Of a stretch of 42,136 nt of DNA, positions 17,801 to 25,739 are shown one piece after another. Numbering within the stretch: the first letter of the stretch is position 1; each line of letters opens with the position of its first letter. A program made the translations under genes and the position numbers. The stretch is taken from the IMG/VR virus record IMGVR_UViG_3300028548_000895, positions 1 through 42,136 of that record; one strand, given 5' to 3'. Source of the DNA: a virus. The notes below the pieces were generated by a model. That model did not search any database and was not told the origin of the DNA. It saw nothing but the letters and a program-made list of their open reading frames with translations.

Positions 17801-18212
17801 GGGAGTGACTCGCGCAATTAAAGGTGGTGACTACGGGGCAGGCGCTAACCTTGAAGGCGCTAGAATGTTACAACGGTTGTTGATAGCCCCGTTAACACAA
17901 ACAGGACGAAGAACAAGCGCTATTTCTGGTAGAATGGCCGAAAATTCTCGTAAGATGATTGGTGAAATGCTGTTGGATGAGAAATTGTTTAAAGAAACAA
18001 TGCGAATGGCACAGGGAAGAGAAACTACTCAAAGATTTATAAGATTTTTATCGGCGTTACACACGCCGTATTTTGGTGTTGTTACACAAGATTTAGCTTC
18101 GGAAATGGAATTTTACGATACAACAGAAAAAGCACAAAAAACTCCCGAGAAAAAAGAAATAATAAGGGATATGACACCTCCTAGAGTTTTGGAGATGTAC
18201 GATGAAATTTAA
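14805..18212 (+). CDS. giant internal virion / DNA-ejection protein
   Basis: At 1135 residues this is the longest product in the window. It is largely helical and charged with one hydrophobic Gly/Ala-rich zone (about residues 260-350, including GGLLAKTGKVIKMSGMSAVG and GAWAFAGTAGISLSAAAI) that could enter a membrane. Large helical proteins with a central hydrophobic zone in this position are typical of ejectosome components that pass through the tail and line the envelope channel. No transglycosylase motif is seen. It starts within the stop of the previous gene, and a 21-base gap follows before the next gene. Confidence 0.55.
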   Translation: MDVTDQQRVDEFYQLRNEAASLLAKQTLKDNPNVTYGQLLSPKELELATHIYSPEIKTRASQLYTPEEIKLIETSVNWEKRVKPYNRAPIEYDMSERHPEYQARLDTYNAPQNAELRAMENAVPGSRYNILDLREVDKRTAPISPIGLDKSRKIASLGFDPANELTFDDPEIGRGFRTKVALGPRKMTIDDYKFVGKQHGLDGEYQYVSPSDPSLGVAYRAKGEENFQLINTPAVTGEDFYKFLVQEAPAIAGDIALTVYGSKKFSTPLGLTGGLLAKTGKVIKMSGMSAVGAAGGDLLRLIAGSAMGAHDRDLDEMLKESGVIGAWAFAGTAGISLSAAAIKKAWASITRTDIPPEFYERIDDALQNARNSERGIDTPGVLYGDEISVKQIREQMQELSDKFGAEFKGNYNPSIPSQAGTTDAADLEVMFLKYADDPKLRELYSEIKNGNQEVIDEFVRTLNDKIGPDIGTGTATGATVSESLRVMAQRDVDLFEDQAYDMIDIVRRQVGGADDAAVAGQSVLRQVDNPQASSGPIFERTQKRIQQIRKGYLEPYNKAWDDALNNPEYANLKTGAGYTRTATDKWLNQRKGDASGLFRAANADESVRALYDMIPSGPQNTLNRLRGRGKKGFESPDFTIGELNNARVAINDFAANLPEGKKSLEKLAYELEHGLADQMNRLVREGASKKFGIPMSQKVKLNKKIQETGYGDDLRQAWSSQKEALELSNSQSIRSILQQRPEKVAQSLFETTAKGSSKNTPVDDLMKVLRKEGSDEVLQIQEGLAAYIQREVLDSPGSTPLQIAKNYRNFIKEHEGTLKAVFGDKKFRSRFMRGTKQFDRNVIGGLKKIENDILTIEARFGMSKAGDPDKRVTNIVESILSTGKTQKQSGIVLEDVEYLRSILKDNPELEEQVAQVTKRFLLQDIIKPRQGTGGAYVLDDQALTRLLTEGFGPADIAGPRLTFDNFMIPLLGKEGKDFVKNLKVLNDMVQRELGALPSQGVTRAIKGGDYGAGANLEGARMLQRLLIAPLTQTGRRTSAISGRMAENSRKMIGEMLLDEKLFKETMRMAQGRETTQRFIRFLSALHTPYFGVVTQDLASEMEFYDTTEKAQKTPEKKEIIRDMTPPRVLEMYDEI

Positions 18213-18233
18213 TAATAACAAGGAAAACCCATA

Positions 18234-19868
18234 ATGGCCGGACGAAGAGGCAATTTTAATCCTTTCAACACGGGAGGAAGGGGTAACGCAATTCCAAATA
18301 TGGTGAGACCTTCCGTTCCTAGTTTCTCTGTCGATAAGCCCGTTTCTTCTCCGCAAGTAGTGAATCCTGATTCATTATTTTCTGATCCAGGAATGGGGGG
18401 TGGCCAAATGCGTGAAATTATGAACATACTTCCTACGTTGCCTCCTGCACAAATAGCACAGCTAATTCCTCAGCTACCTCCTGAAGTAATTAAAGAAGTA
18501 ATTCCTCGGTTACCTCCTCAAGTAATCAGAGAAGTTGCTCCTCAGCTACCTCCTGAAGTAATTAGAGAAGTAATTCCTCAGTTACCTCCTGAGATAGCAC
18601 AAGAAATAGCACCCCCTGAGGTATTAGAAGCGGTTAAAAGTAGACGAGATGCGAATGAGGCCACACGCACCGCTACCGATCAATACGAAGCAGACGTTGC
18701 TGATTTTAAATCAACACAAGCAACAGAAGCAGAGCAAGGAATAGCGGGTCTCCCTCAGCTTTCAGAACCCGCTGGTCCTGCTTTTGATCCACGCGGGATT
18801 GGTTCTTTCACTCCTCGTGGTGTTACCCCGCAGCCACCAATGGCTCCAAGACCTTTCGATCCTTTTATGGCGGGTGGAAAAGGTCAAATACCACCTGCTT
18901 TCGATCCGGATTCTTTATTTTCTGATCCGTTTATGGGCGGTGAGCCACCAATAGCACCGCCTCGTTTTGAACCACCTATGGCACCGCCACCTATGGCACC
19001 GCCACCTATGGCACCGCCTCGTTTCCAAAACCCATTTATGGGCGGTCAAGAACCTAACGTACCACCTATGGCACCACCACCACCCATGCCTCCTGGATCT
19101 CCGATATCTCCGGCTGAACCACCAATGAATGCCAGTCCAGGCGGTGGAAGTTTTTATGACGACCTCTTTGGCGGTAATCCGTTTATAGGTGTTGAACCAC
19201 CAATAAGAGGACCGTTTATGCCTCCCCCTCCGGTAGATTTGGGTACTGGTGAGAGTAGCGATAATACGGGTACTGTACCGCCTAGAGGAGGAGGTCGTCC
19301 CCCTAGAGTTCCAAATTTAGATCTCATAAATGGTGGGGGTGAAGAAAGTGGCAACAGCTATCCAGGAAATCCAATGGGTCCTGGATTTCAACTACCTCCT
19401 GACTTCGGTGGTGGTTTACCTTATTTGCCTGATGACGGTGAAACGTTTGATCCTGGATATGATGATCCTCCTCCTGGAGGGGGTCTCCCTCCAGGAGGTG
19501 AGCCGCTTCCGCAACCCCCACCGTATGATGGGCCGATAAATATTTATACAGGCGAACCTATTGAAGATCCGTATCAGCCCTACGCAACAGACAGTGGTGC
19601 AACACCGTTGGTACGAAAAATGACGCCAGAACAGTTTGGGCAAGCTCCTGGAATGGGTCCTCCACTACGTACAATGCCGTATCCACAAGGACCATTTCCT
19701 ATGCCTCCCCCTATGCCTCCAATGGATTCTATCGGCTATCCAGAACAGCGTTTAGGCATGTTTAACGGGGGTTATTTAAACACGGGTATTTCTCAGTTGC
19801 CCACAAATCAACAAGGTGATACACTAACACGACAGGTATTCCAAAGCGGATTCCGACCAAGGAGTTAA
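18234..19868 (+). CDS. Pro/Gly-rich repeat virion protein
   Basis: The 544 residues are dominated by Pro, Gly and Met. Near residues 65-125 there is a run of 11-residue units of the form QLPPEVIREVIP (about five copies), each a short amphipathic helix capped by PP. Further on, short repeats PPMAPPPMAPP and FDPFMAGG/FMGG units alternate. No enzyme motif is visible. The composition suggests an extended, flexible structural protein. It lies at the end of the virion block, after a short gap with an AGGA ribosome site. Confidence 0.55.
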   Translation: MAGRRGNFNPFNTGGRGNAIPNMVRPSVPSFSVDKPVSSPQVVNPDSLFSDPGMGGGQMREIMNILPTLPPAQIAQLIPQLPPEVIKEVIPRLPPQVIREVAPQLPPEVIREVIPQLPPEIAQEIAPPEVLEAVKSRRDANEATRTATDQYEADVADFKSTQATEAEQGIAGLPQLSEPAGPAFDPRGIGSFTPRGVTPQPPMAPRPFDPFMAGGKGQIPPAFDPDSLFSDPFMGGEPPIAPPRFEPPMAPPPMAPPPMAPPRFQNPFMGGQEPNVPPMAPPPPMPPGSPISPAEPPMNASPGGGSFYDDLFGGNPFIGVEPPIRGPFMPPPPVDLGTGESSDNTGTVPPRGGGRPPRVPNLDLINGGGEESGNSYPGNPMGPGFQLPPDFGGGLPYLPDDGETFDPGYDDPPPGGGLPPGGEPLPQPPPYDGPINIYTGEPIEDPYQPYATDSGATPLVRKMTPEQFGQAPGMGPPLRTMPYPQGPFPMPPPMPPMDSIGYPEQRLGMFNGGYLNTGISQLPTNQQGDTLTRQVFQSGFRPRS

Positions 19869-19870
19869 GT

Positions 19871-20755
19871 ATGGCAGGTTTAGAAGATTTAATGAATATA
19901 AGAACAACAGGAGGGACTGCTAACGCACCTCCCATGCCTCCTCAAGATATGATGGGACAAGATCCTATGATGGGACAAGATCCTATGATGGGAGGAATGC
20001 CTCCTCCAGGAATGGGAGAAATGGCTGCTGCGGGTGGACCACCGATGGGGGAACCCGCACCCGTAGATATAGAAGGAGATTCAGCGATGTTAGCTGAGGC
20101 TGTTGTTGGACGAGCACAAGGAGACATCGGAGCCGCTATTGCTGTTCTAGATACTGCTAAAGCTATGTTGATGCAAAGCGCTGAGGGTGGCGGCGGACCT
20201 CAAATGGCCGCGTTCGGTGGACCAATGGGTGGACGTCAGAATCTAGCTAATGAAGAGACCAACCGTCCTAATTTTGGTAGAGATACTACAAACTTTCAAT
20301 ATAGAAATGCTACGCCTCCTGGATTTGCATTTGGTGGGCCAATGGGTGGACGACAAAACCTAGCTAATGAAGAGACTAACCGACCAAACTTTGGTAGAGA
20401 TACTACAAACTTTCAATATAGAAATGCTACGCCTCCTGGATTTGCTAATGGTGGACCTATGTATGCTAACATGGGTGGACAAGCAACAATGGGTGGCCGA
20501 CAAAACCTAGCTAATGAGGAGACTAACCGACCAAACTTTGGTAGAGATACTACAAACTTTCAGTACCGGAACGCTACGCCTCCTGGATTTGCTAATGGTG
20601 GTTCAATGGGCCAAGACGATGTACTGCGCGAAATGATTATGGAAAACCTACAAAAACCTCAAATACAACAACAAGCGTTGTCGCAAGTAGCGGGACAACA
20701 AGGCTTATCACAAGATGCGGCTTTAGATCGGTTGATGAAGTTTAATTCTGCCTAA
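19871..20755 (+). CDS. Met/Gly-rich protein with three near-identical 35-residue repeats
   Basis: The 294-residue protein has MMGQDP repeats at residues about 30-45 and three copies of a 35-residue unit starting MGGRQNLANEETNRPNFGRD and ending RNATPPGFA (about residues 119-153, 158-192 and 207-241). Between copies lie GGPM-type linkers. A helical C-terminus follows (DVLREMIMENLQK). The function is unknown; a structural role is likely from position. The stop lies inside the 4-base overlap with the convergent minus-strand helicase. Confidence 0.55.
   Translation: MAGLEDLMNIRTTGGTANAPPMPPQDMMGQDPMMGQDPMMGGMPPPGMGEMAAAGGPPMGEPAPVDIEGDSAMLAEAVVGRAQGDIGAAIAVLDTAKAMLMQSAEGGGGPQMAAFGGPMGGRQNLANEETNRPNFGRDTTNFQYRNATPPGFAFGGPMGGRQNLANEETNRPNFGRDTTNFQYRNATPPGFANGGPMYANMGGQATMGGRQNLANEETNRPNFGRDTTNFQYRNATPPGFANGGSMGQDDVLREMIMENLQKPQIQQQALSQVAGQQGLSQDAALDRLMKFNSA
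20225..20593 (+). repeat. three in-frame 105-bp coding repeats
   Basis: Copies lie at about 20225-20329, 20342-20446 and 20489-20593. The encoded 35 residues are identical or nearly so, while the DNA differs at several third positions (for example CGT CAG AAT against CGA CAA AAC). The 3' half (around TTTGGTAGAGATACTACAAA) is almost unchanged, so copying has been partly recent. Confidence 0.85.
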
Positions 20756-22194
20756 CCGATCCAGTCTTTCCATTTCTCGTCGCCCAAGACTTCTTGGGCG
20801 AGGTTTAATTTGTTGCGTAACGCTTTTACAATTTTCTCATCAACGGTTCCTTTAGCAACTAAATCGATGTAAGTTACTTTATTGGTTTGACCTATTCTAT
20901 GAGCACGATCCTCAGACTGTAATCGTTTTTCTAAATCGTAATTATTAGAATAATAGATGACATTGCTGGCTTCCGTAAGAGTGATACCGTAACCTCCTGT
21001 CTGTGTGTTACTAATAAGATATTTTAATTCAGAGTTAGGGTCTTGGAATCTTCTTATTATTTCTTGACGATCTTCATCCGGAGTTTCTCCATAGTAAGTA
21101 GCTACACTATCAACCCCTGCTATATTGTGTAATGTTTTTAGTATCCTTTTTATATCGTATTGATAATTTGCCCATATAATAGTTTTGCCTTGTACTTCTT
21201 CCAGTATATTGATTAGCTCATCTAAGCGATTACTTTTAACTTCGACTTCAATTCCTTCATCGTTCTTAACAAAACCACAGACCACTTGGTGTAGTCGTAA
21301 TATCTGAGTAAGCACCGAAGTAACACTAACGATATCGCGAGAGTCTAACTCAGCCGTAGCATAGTCTTGAAGTTCTTTATACACCTTCTTTTGTTCTGAG
21401 GTTAGTTCTACCTCTCGTCTTTGATATACTTTATCCGGAAGATCTAAGCATTCTTTTTTTAGCACTCTATAAGAGAACTCATTTACATTCCGAGTTAGTT
21501 CTTCTAGATTTTGATAGCCAACCACCTGTCTAAACGTCCTTGCTCCCATTTTTCTATTTACCAGTTGTGCATATCTGTTTTGAAAAGAATAGAAAGAAGT
21601 GTATCCTAATAGGTCAGGCGATAAGAAAGTACTTTGACTATATAAATCCATGGGGGACTGAGTAACTGGAAAGCCTGTTAAGATTCTACGATACTTACTG
21701 TTAACTGCTAATTTTAATAAATTCTTTGTTCTTTGTGCTCTCGGATTTTTAATCGTAGTAGACTCATCAACAGCTATTAATACGTTGTGCGAGAGTATGA
21801 ACTTTTCAACGAACGCTACACCTTTTTTAGTGCTGAAGGCTTCTACATTAATAATCAATAGTTTAAGATCATGTCTCACTTCAAATAATTTTGTGAGTTC
21901 TCGTTTTTGTTTTAAGTTAGGTGACGGAGTCCAGACTGCAATATGTTTCTCTATGTGGTCGGGCATATGCGCGGGTATTTCTTTTTCTGACCAATTCCTA
22001 TACACTCCTTTAGGAGCTATTATAATTGCCGCATTGATACCCCCTTTATCGTATAGCAAAGAAATATTGTCGATAAGTACCTTAGACTTACCCGTCCCCA
22101 TTTCCATAAAATATGCGTATTCTTTTTTATTCCATGATTTAGTTAATGCTAATAACTGGTGATCGTATGGTTCTGTTTTAAATTTATATTTCAT
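20752..22194 (-). CDS. SNF2-type DEAD/DEAH-box helicase
   Basis: The 480-residue superfamily 2 ATPase is the only gene on this strand. Motif I MGTGKS (K36) follows a Q-like YDHQLLAL; motif II is VDEST followed by IKNPRAQRTK, typical of SNF2 proteins in phages; motif III region LTGFPVTQSP; the C-terminal RecA domain has IIWANY, a QTGGYGITL motif V and motif VI QSEDRAHRIGQ. It would translocate on double-stranded DNA and act in replication, recombination or remodelling. It runs toward the virion block, and its TAG stop overlaps the TAA of the plus-strand gene. Its start faces the 331-base control region it shares divergently with the replication genes. Confidence 0.9.
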   Translation of the reverse strand: MKYKFKTEPYDHQLLALTKSWNKKEYAYFMEMGTGKSKVLIDNISLLYDKGGINAAIIIAPKGVYRNWSEKEIPAHMPDHIEKHIAVWTPSPNLKQKRELTKLFEVRHDLKLLIINVEAFSTKKGVAFVEKFILSHNVLIAVDESTTIKNPRAQRTKNLLKLAVNSKYRRILTGFPVTQSPMDLYSQSTFLSPDLLGYTSFYSFQNRYAQLVNRKMGARTFRQVVGYQNLEELTRNVNEFSYRVLKKECLDLPDKVYQRREVELTSEQKKVYKELQDYATAELDSRDIVSVTSVLTQILRLHQVVCGFVKNDEGIEVEVKSNRLDELINILEEVQGKTIIWANYQYDIKRILKTLHNIAGVDSVATYYGETPDEDRQEIIRRFQDPNSELKYLISNTQTGGYGITLTEASNVIYYSNNYDLEKRLQSEDRAHRIGQTNKVTYIDLVAKGTVDEKIVKALRNKLNLAQEVLGDEKWKDWIG

Positions 22195-22268
22195 AATTTA
22201 TGCTTATCCTTTCTGATTTCTAGACCCCATTATATATTACAAAACTATATAAATTAAAGACCAAGCTA

Positions 22269-22289
22269 ATACTTTTCTTATGCCCTCTA
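22269..22289 (-). promoter_or_regulatory. 21-bp box shared with the terS control region
   Basis: Read on the minus strand the box contains GAGGGCATAAGAAAAG. The identical 21 bases occur at 41576-41596 on the plus strand. Each copy lies upstream of a gene in the same reading direction (the SNF2 helicase here, terS there). Each runs into a -10-like TATTAG or TATAAT. This suits an activator or repressor site, or a phage-specific promoter element. Confidence 0.65.
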
Positions 22290-22379
22290 ATAGAATTACT
22301 CATAAGTAATATTTCAAAACTCAAATCTAATAATCGTAAAGTCTCTAAAACACTGTGTTTAATTAAAATCAGTATTAGA

Positions 22380-22456
22380 TTATTAACGATATTAGATGTT
22401 CTCCGAAAGTTTTTTATAAAAAAGATTTAATTTTCAAAACTACATATCGTTAATAA
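22380..22456. promoter_or_regulatory. inverted pair of 13-bp operator-like sites
   Basis: ATATCGTTAATAA reads on the minus strand at 22380-22392 and on the plus strand at 22444-22456, a perfect inverted repeat with 64 bases between equivalent points. A variant ATATCGCTAATAG is found at 41462-41474 before terS. The right copy sits 10 bases before the -35 of the rightward promoter, a good place for a regulator. Confidence 0.55.
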
Positions 22457-22465
22457 CTTTATAAC

Positions 22466-22494
22466 TTTACTTTGCCGTTATTGCTATATATTAT
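22466..22494 (+). promoter_or_regulatory. sigma70-like promoter for the replication genes
   Basis: TTTACT (22466-22471), 17 bases, TATTAT (22489-22494); TATATT two bases earlier is an alternative -10. It is the first of a recurrent promoter family in the right half of the window. It is followed by a strong GAAAGGAG ribosome site and the GTG at 22526. Confidence 0.65.
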
Positions 22495-22525
22495 TTAAAA
22501 CCTACTACTAGAAAGGAGAAAAAAA

Positions 22526-22852
22526 GTGACAGTTTATGTCGTACAAGAAGTTCAAGGACGGAATATAACATCTGCCAGACAGTATGGTGATTTTAAAGTT
22601 TTATTACCGTCCAACACTCAAATCATGTTAAGCGCATCACCGTCTGTCCGTAGGATGAAAAGCATTCTACATGACTACACAGAAGGAGATTACTTACTAT
22701 TAATTGGTGATCCTGCCGCCATTGGCGTAGCGTGTTCTATCGCTGCATTTTTTAATAACGGTAAATATAGTATCCTAAAGTGGGATAGGCAGGAAGGCTT
22801 ATACTATCCCGTTGATATTAACATCCACCAGAAAGGAGAAATAGATGAGTGA
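22526..22852 (+). CDS. conserved phage protein, first gene of the replication operon
   Basis: The 108-residue protein starts at GTG with AAGGAG 7 bases before. It opens MTVYVVQEVQGRNITSARQY and contains a compact alpha/beta pattern, with GDYLLLIGDPAAIGVACSIA reminiscent of a helix following a beta strand. I recall similar proteins at the start of replication operons of marine phages, without function. It overlaps the next gene by 8 bases. A role as an early regulator or replication accessory protein is a guess. Confidence 0.6.
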   Translation: MTVYVVQEVQGRNITSARQYGDFKVLLPSNTQIMLSASPSVRRMKSILHDYTEGDYLLLIGDPAAIGVACSIAAFFNNGKYSILKWDRQEGLYYPVDINIHQKGEIDE

Positions 22853-23423
22853 TAATAAACCAACCTTTGAGGACTTAGTCGGTACAACAGATGTTCAGGA
22901 ATGGGCAAACGATGCTACCGATGGAGAACTCTCTATAGTTTCCAAACTTGCTAATAAACAGTTAAAACTTGCTGCAGAGGTAGCCGAGCTTGACGCTGGA
23001 TTAAAAGCTAAGAAGGAAGAACTTCGTTTGACTTCAGAGAACGAGTTACCCGATGCGATGCAATCAGCAGGGCTTACTCAAATAACACTTACTACTGGAG
23101 AGAAAATCTCTATTAATGAGTTTTATAACGCTCACATATCTAGAGCAAACCAAGAAAAAGCGTATGAATGGCTAGTATCTAACGGTCATGAAGGGCTAAT
23201 AAAGAACGAGGTTCTTTTAAAGTTCGGGCGTGAAGAGATTGAAGTAGTCGATCAAACTGTTTCGGCTCTACAGGCGAGAGGACTATCTCCTGAAGTACGT
23301 CAAAGCGTTCACCCAAGCACACTGAAAGCTTTTGTTAGAGAGCAATTCAACTCCGGTAACGACATACCAACCGAGCCTTTCGGCATTTACATTGGTACTA
23401 AAGCAACTATTAAAAAGGATTAA
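22845..23423 (+). CDS. conserved phage replication-region protein with coiled coil
   Basis: The 192 residues include a helix (about 28-70, LSIVSKLANKQLKLAAEVAE then DAGLKAKKEEL) and a C-terminal part ending PTEPFGIYIGTKATIK. No enzymatic motif is recognised. A GAAAGGAG ribosome site stands before the ATG. The order (this gene, then a candidate single-strand-binding protein, then primase) suggests a replication accessory role, which is inference from position. Confidence 0.55.
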   Translation: MSDNKPTFEDLVGTTDVQEWANDATDGELSIVSKLANKQLKLAAEVAELDAGLKAKKEELRLTSENELPDAMQSAGLTQITLTTGEKISINEFYNAHISRANQEKAYEWLVSNGHEGLIKNEVLLKFGREEIEVVDQTVSALQARGLSPEVRQSVHPSTLKAFVREQFNSGNDIPTEPFGIYIGTKATIKKD

Positions 23424-23427
23424 GATT

Positions 23428-24201
23428 ATGTCAGAGAATAAAAATGAAGTAGCAGAAGTTAACGCTACAGCGATGAGCACGTTTGACGATACTTTATTAT
23501 CAGGCGGTACTGGGCTAGAAGAAACAACGACAGAGGATTTCGCAATCCCCTTTATTCGAGTCCTACAGCCCATGTCCCCGCAACTACAAAAGCAACACGG
23601 AAGTTATGTGGCAGGGGCTAGTGCTGGTGATCTTTACAACACGGTTACTGGAGAAGCGTTCGATGGTGAACAAGGTATCTCTATAGTTCCTTGTGCGTAT
23701 AACAAAAAGTACATCGAGTGGGTTCCTAGAGAGAAAGGAGGTGGTCTGATTAATGCAGGACACGATATATCTGTTTTATCTAAGTGTACTAGAGATGCGG
23801 AGTCCCGAAGGCATTACACTCCCGAAGGTAATGAGATTGTAGAGACGGCTCAGTTTTTCGTTTTAGTTGTTAAAGACGGAGTAGCCCAACAAGCAGTCCT
23901 CGCCTTTACTTCGACACAGCTAGGTGTGTCTAGGAAGTGGCTTACGATGCTGAGAATGGCTAGAGTGTTAAACTCTAAAGGAGATTCCGTAGAGGCTCCT
24001 ATGTTTGCGTACACTTATAAACTAACATCCACTACACAGTCTAATGACAAAGGTAGTTGGAACGCTTATAGCATTAACCAAGAAAGTGCTACAGATATGC
24101 CGATAGCTATGATGGCTAAAGAGTTTATGTCTGCCGCCCGAACAGGTGATGTTGATGTTAAGCAAGAGCAGCAAAATGATGTTGTTAACGACACTATCTA
24201 A
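23428..24201 (+). CDS. conserved phage protein, candidate ssDNA-binding protein
   Basis: The protein has 257 residues when started at ATG 23428; an in-frame earlier start at 23332 would run deep into the previous gene and lacks a ribosome site. Motifs include FAIPFIRVLQPMSPQLQKQ, GISIVPCAYNKKYIEWVPRE and a GGG loop. These resemble phage proteins annotated as ssDNA-binding or recombination mediators (from memory). An acidic tail (DVDVKQEQQNDVVNDTI) fits SSB-like proteins, where the acidic C-terminus recruits partners. The position directly before the primase supports this. Confidence 0.5.
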   Translation: MSENKNEVAEVNATAMSTFDDTLLSGGTGLEETTTEDFAIPFIRVLQPMSPQLQKQHGSYVAGASAGDLYNTVTGEAFDGEQGISIVPCAYNKKYIEWVPREKGGGLINAGHDISVLSKCTRDAESRRHYTPEGNEIVETAQFFVLVVKDGVAQQAVLAFTSTQLGVSRKWLTMLRMARVLNSKGDSVEAPMFAYTYKLTSTTQSNDKGSWNAYSINQESATDMPIAMMAKEFMSAARTGDVDVKQEQQNDVVNDTI

Positions 24202-24215
24202 TAAGGAGATACTGT

Positions 24216-25739
24216 ATGTCGTTAGCAGAGGAGTTTGCTGTACGCTATGCTGGACTGCGTCAAGCGTATGGGACTTTCACAGCTAACAATGAAACTAGGG
24301 AAGATGGCAAGGCAAGTGGCAAAAACATTACTATATCTAAGGAGTTGTCTGATACAGATCTCCTAAAGTTATGGGACGGTCACTTGTCGGGTCATCAGAG
24401 CGTAGGCATTGTTCCCATAGATGAACACAATAACTGTGTGTGGGGAGCCATTGACGTTGACGAGTATCAAATAGATTTAAAAGATTTAGCGATAAAAATA
24501 GCGAAGCAAAAACTACCATTGGTTCTTTGCCGCAGTAAAAGCGGCGGAGCACACATCTACCTGTTCTTGACGGAACCTGTGGCCGCATCAGTATTACAAA
24601 GAAAATTAAGACAAGTTGCGGCGGCAATCGGTTACGGACAGGTGGAGATATTTCCGAAACAAACCAAGCTTTTATTAGATAGAGGAGACAGGGGAAGCAC
24701 TTTAAACATGCCGTATTTTGGTGGAGAAAATTCTACCCGATACGCATACAGTACAAAAGGTAAGGCATTAACACCTGAAGAATTTTTAAAGTACGCAAAA
24801 GAAATAGAGTTAACGCCCAGTGAATTAGGGAAGTTAGAAGCCAGTCCGTTAAACGAAGGCTTAGAGTGGTTAGACCAAGCACCTCCTTGCATACAACACT
24901 TAGTTGTACAGGGGTTTCCTAAAGGATCAAGAAACTCAGGCTTGTTTAGTGTGGGTGTATTTCTACGAAAGAAATTTGCAGACGATTGGGAAAAGCGGTT
25001 AGAAGATGTAAACATGAAGTTTATGCAACCACCGTTGGGAGCGCAAGAAGTTTTGACTGTTGCTAAACAGTTGCAGAGGAAGGACTACTTCTATAAGTGT
25101 AATGATCAGCCCATCTCTAGTCACTGTAACAGTCCGTTGTGTAGGACTCGTAAGTTTGGCATAGGGGCTAATGGAGGAACGCCATTATTCAGTAACCTCA
25201 CTAAGCAAGACAGTGACCCCCCTATATGGTTCCTGGATGTAGAGGGCGGTCGATTAGAGTTAGAGACTGATGATCTGTTAAATCAGAATAGGTTTCAGCG
25301 AAAGTGTATGGATGCTTTAAATAAGATTCCCCCAAAAGTGAAGGAGAACGTTTGGAATCAAATCATACAACAACTATTAGATGCGATAACGATAGTAGAG
25401 GTTCCTAAAGAAAGTTCTACGGAAGGACACTTCATGGAGTTGTTAGAAGCCTTCTGTACCGAGAGACCTGCGAGAGAGCGAGACGAGTTACTTCTACATA
25501 AACCGTGGACAGATCGAGGGAGGACTTATTTCAGGCTGTTAGATTTAATGGATTACCTACACCGGAATAACTTTAAAGAATACCAACGGAACAGGTTAAC
25601 CTCCAAGCTAAAACAACTAGACGGAGAGCCTTATTTCTTTAACATTAAAGGTAAAGGTGTCAACGTTTGGTTTATAGAAGAGTTTAAAGCACAAATCGAG
25701 TCCCATAACTTACCCGAATTTAATGATAATTTATTATGA
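24216..25739 (+). CDS. archaeo-eukaryotic-type primase (PrimPol, TOTE-like)
   Basis: The 507-residue protein would make primers for replication. The N-terminal catalytic part shows WGAIDVDEY (metal-binding D-x-D), LVLCRSKSGGAHIYLFL (the sGG-x-H nucleotide-binding motif) and YGQVEIFPKQ with a later DRGDRGSTLNMPYFGG, all in the order of AEP primases of the TOTE type. A Cys cluster (YKCNDQPISSHCNSPLC) at about residues 294-310 suggests a zinc site. The C-terminal 150 residues are a charged helical domain, perhaps a winged helix (FRLLDLMDYLHRNNF). There is no helicase domain, so the helicase is separate. It overlaps the AlkB-like gene by 4 bases. Confidence 0.82.
   Translation: MSLAEEFAVRYAGLRQAYGTFTANNETREDGKASGKNITISKELSDTDLLKLWDGHLSGHQSVGIVPIDEHNNCVWGAIDVDEYQIDLKDLAIKIAKQKLPLVLCRSKSGGAHIYLFLTEPVAASVLQRKLRQVAAAIGYGQVEIFPKQTKLLLDRGDRGSTLNMPYFGGENSTRYAYSTKGKALTPEEFLKYAKEIELTPSELGKLEASPLNEGLEWLDQAPPCIQHLVVQGFPKGSRNSGLFSVGVFLRKKFADDWEKRLEDVNMKFMQPPLGAQEVLTVAKQLQRKDYFYKCNDQPISSHCNSPLCRTRKFGIGANGGTPLFSNLTKQDSDPPIWFLDVEGGRLELETDDLLNQNRFQRKCMDALNKIPPKVKENVWNQIIQQLLDAITIVEVPKESSTEGHFMELLEAFCTERPARERDELLLHKPWTDRGRTYFRLLDLMDYLHRNNFKEYQRNRLTSKLKQLDGEPYFFNIKGKGVNVWFIEEFKAQIESHNLPEFNDNLL

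Larger units (their letters stand above)
22195..22525. promoter_or_regulatory. AT-rich divergent control region
   Basis: The 331 bases hold no gene. They separate the minus-strand helicase from the rightward replication genes and are very AT-rich. Elements seen: a 21-bp box at 22269-22289 shared with the terS upstream region; an ATTACT/AGTAAT inverted repeat at 22295-22310; an inverted pair of ATATCGTTAATAA (22380-22392 on the minus strand, 22444-22456 on the plus strand); a rightward promoter at 22466-22494; and TATAAT on the minus strand near 22227-22232. This looks like an early switch with operators. An origin function is also possible. Confidence 0.7.

Noticed and set aside
20225-20593. 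Possible CRISPR array
   Set aside because: The three repeats are in-frame coding units of 105 bp with Gly-rich linkers, not short repeats with unique spacers.
22195-22525. Phage attachment site or integration locus
   Set aside because: No integrase is present and the repeats are inverted operator-like sites rather than an att core.
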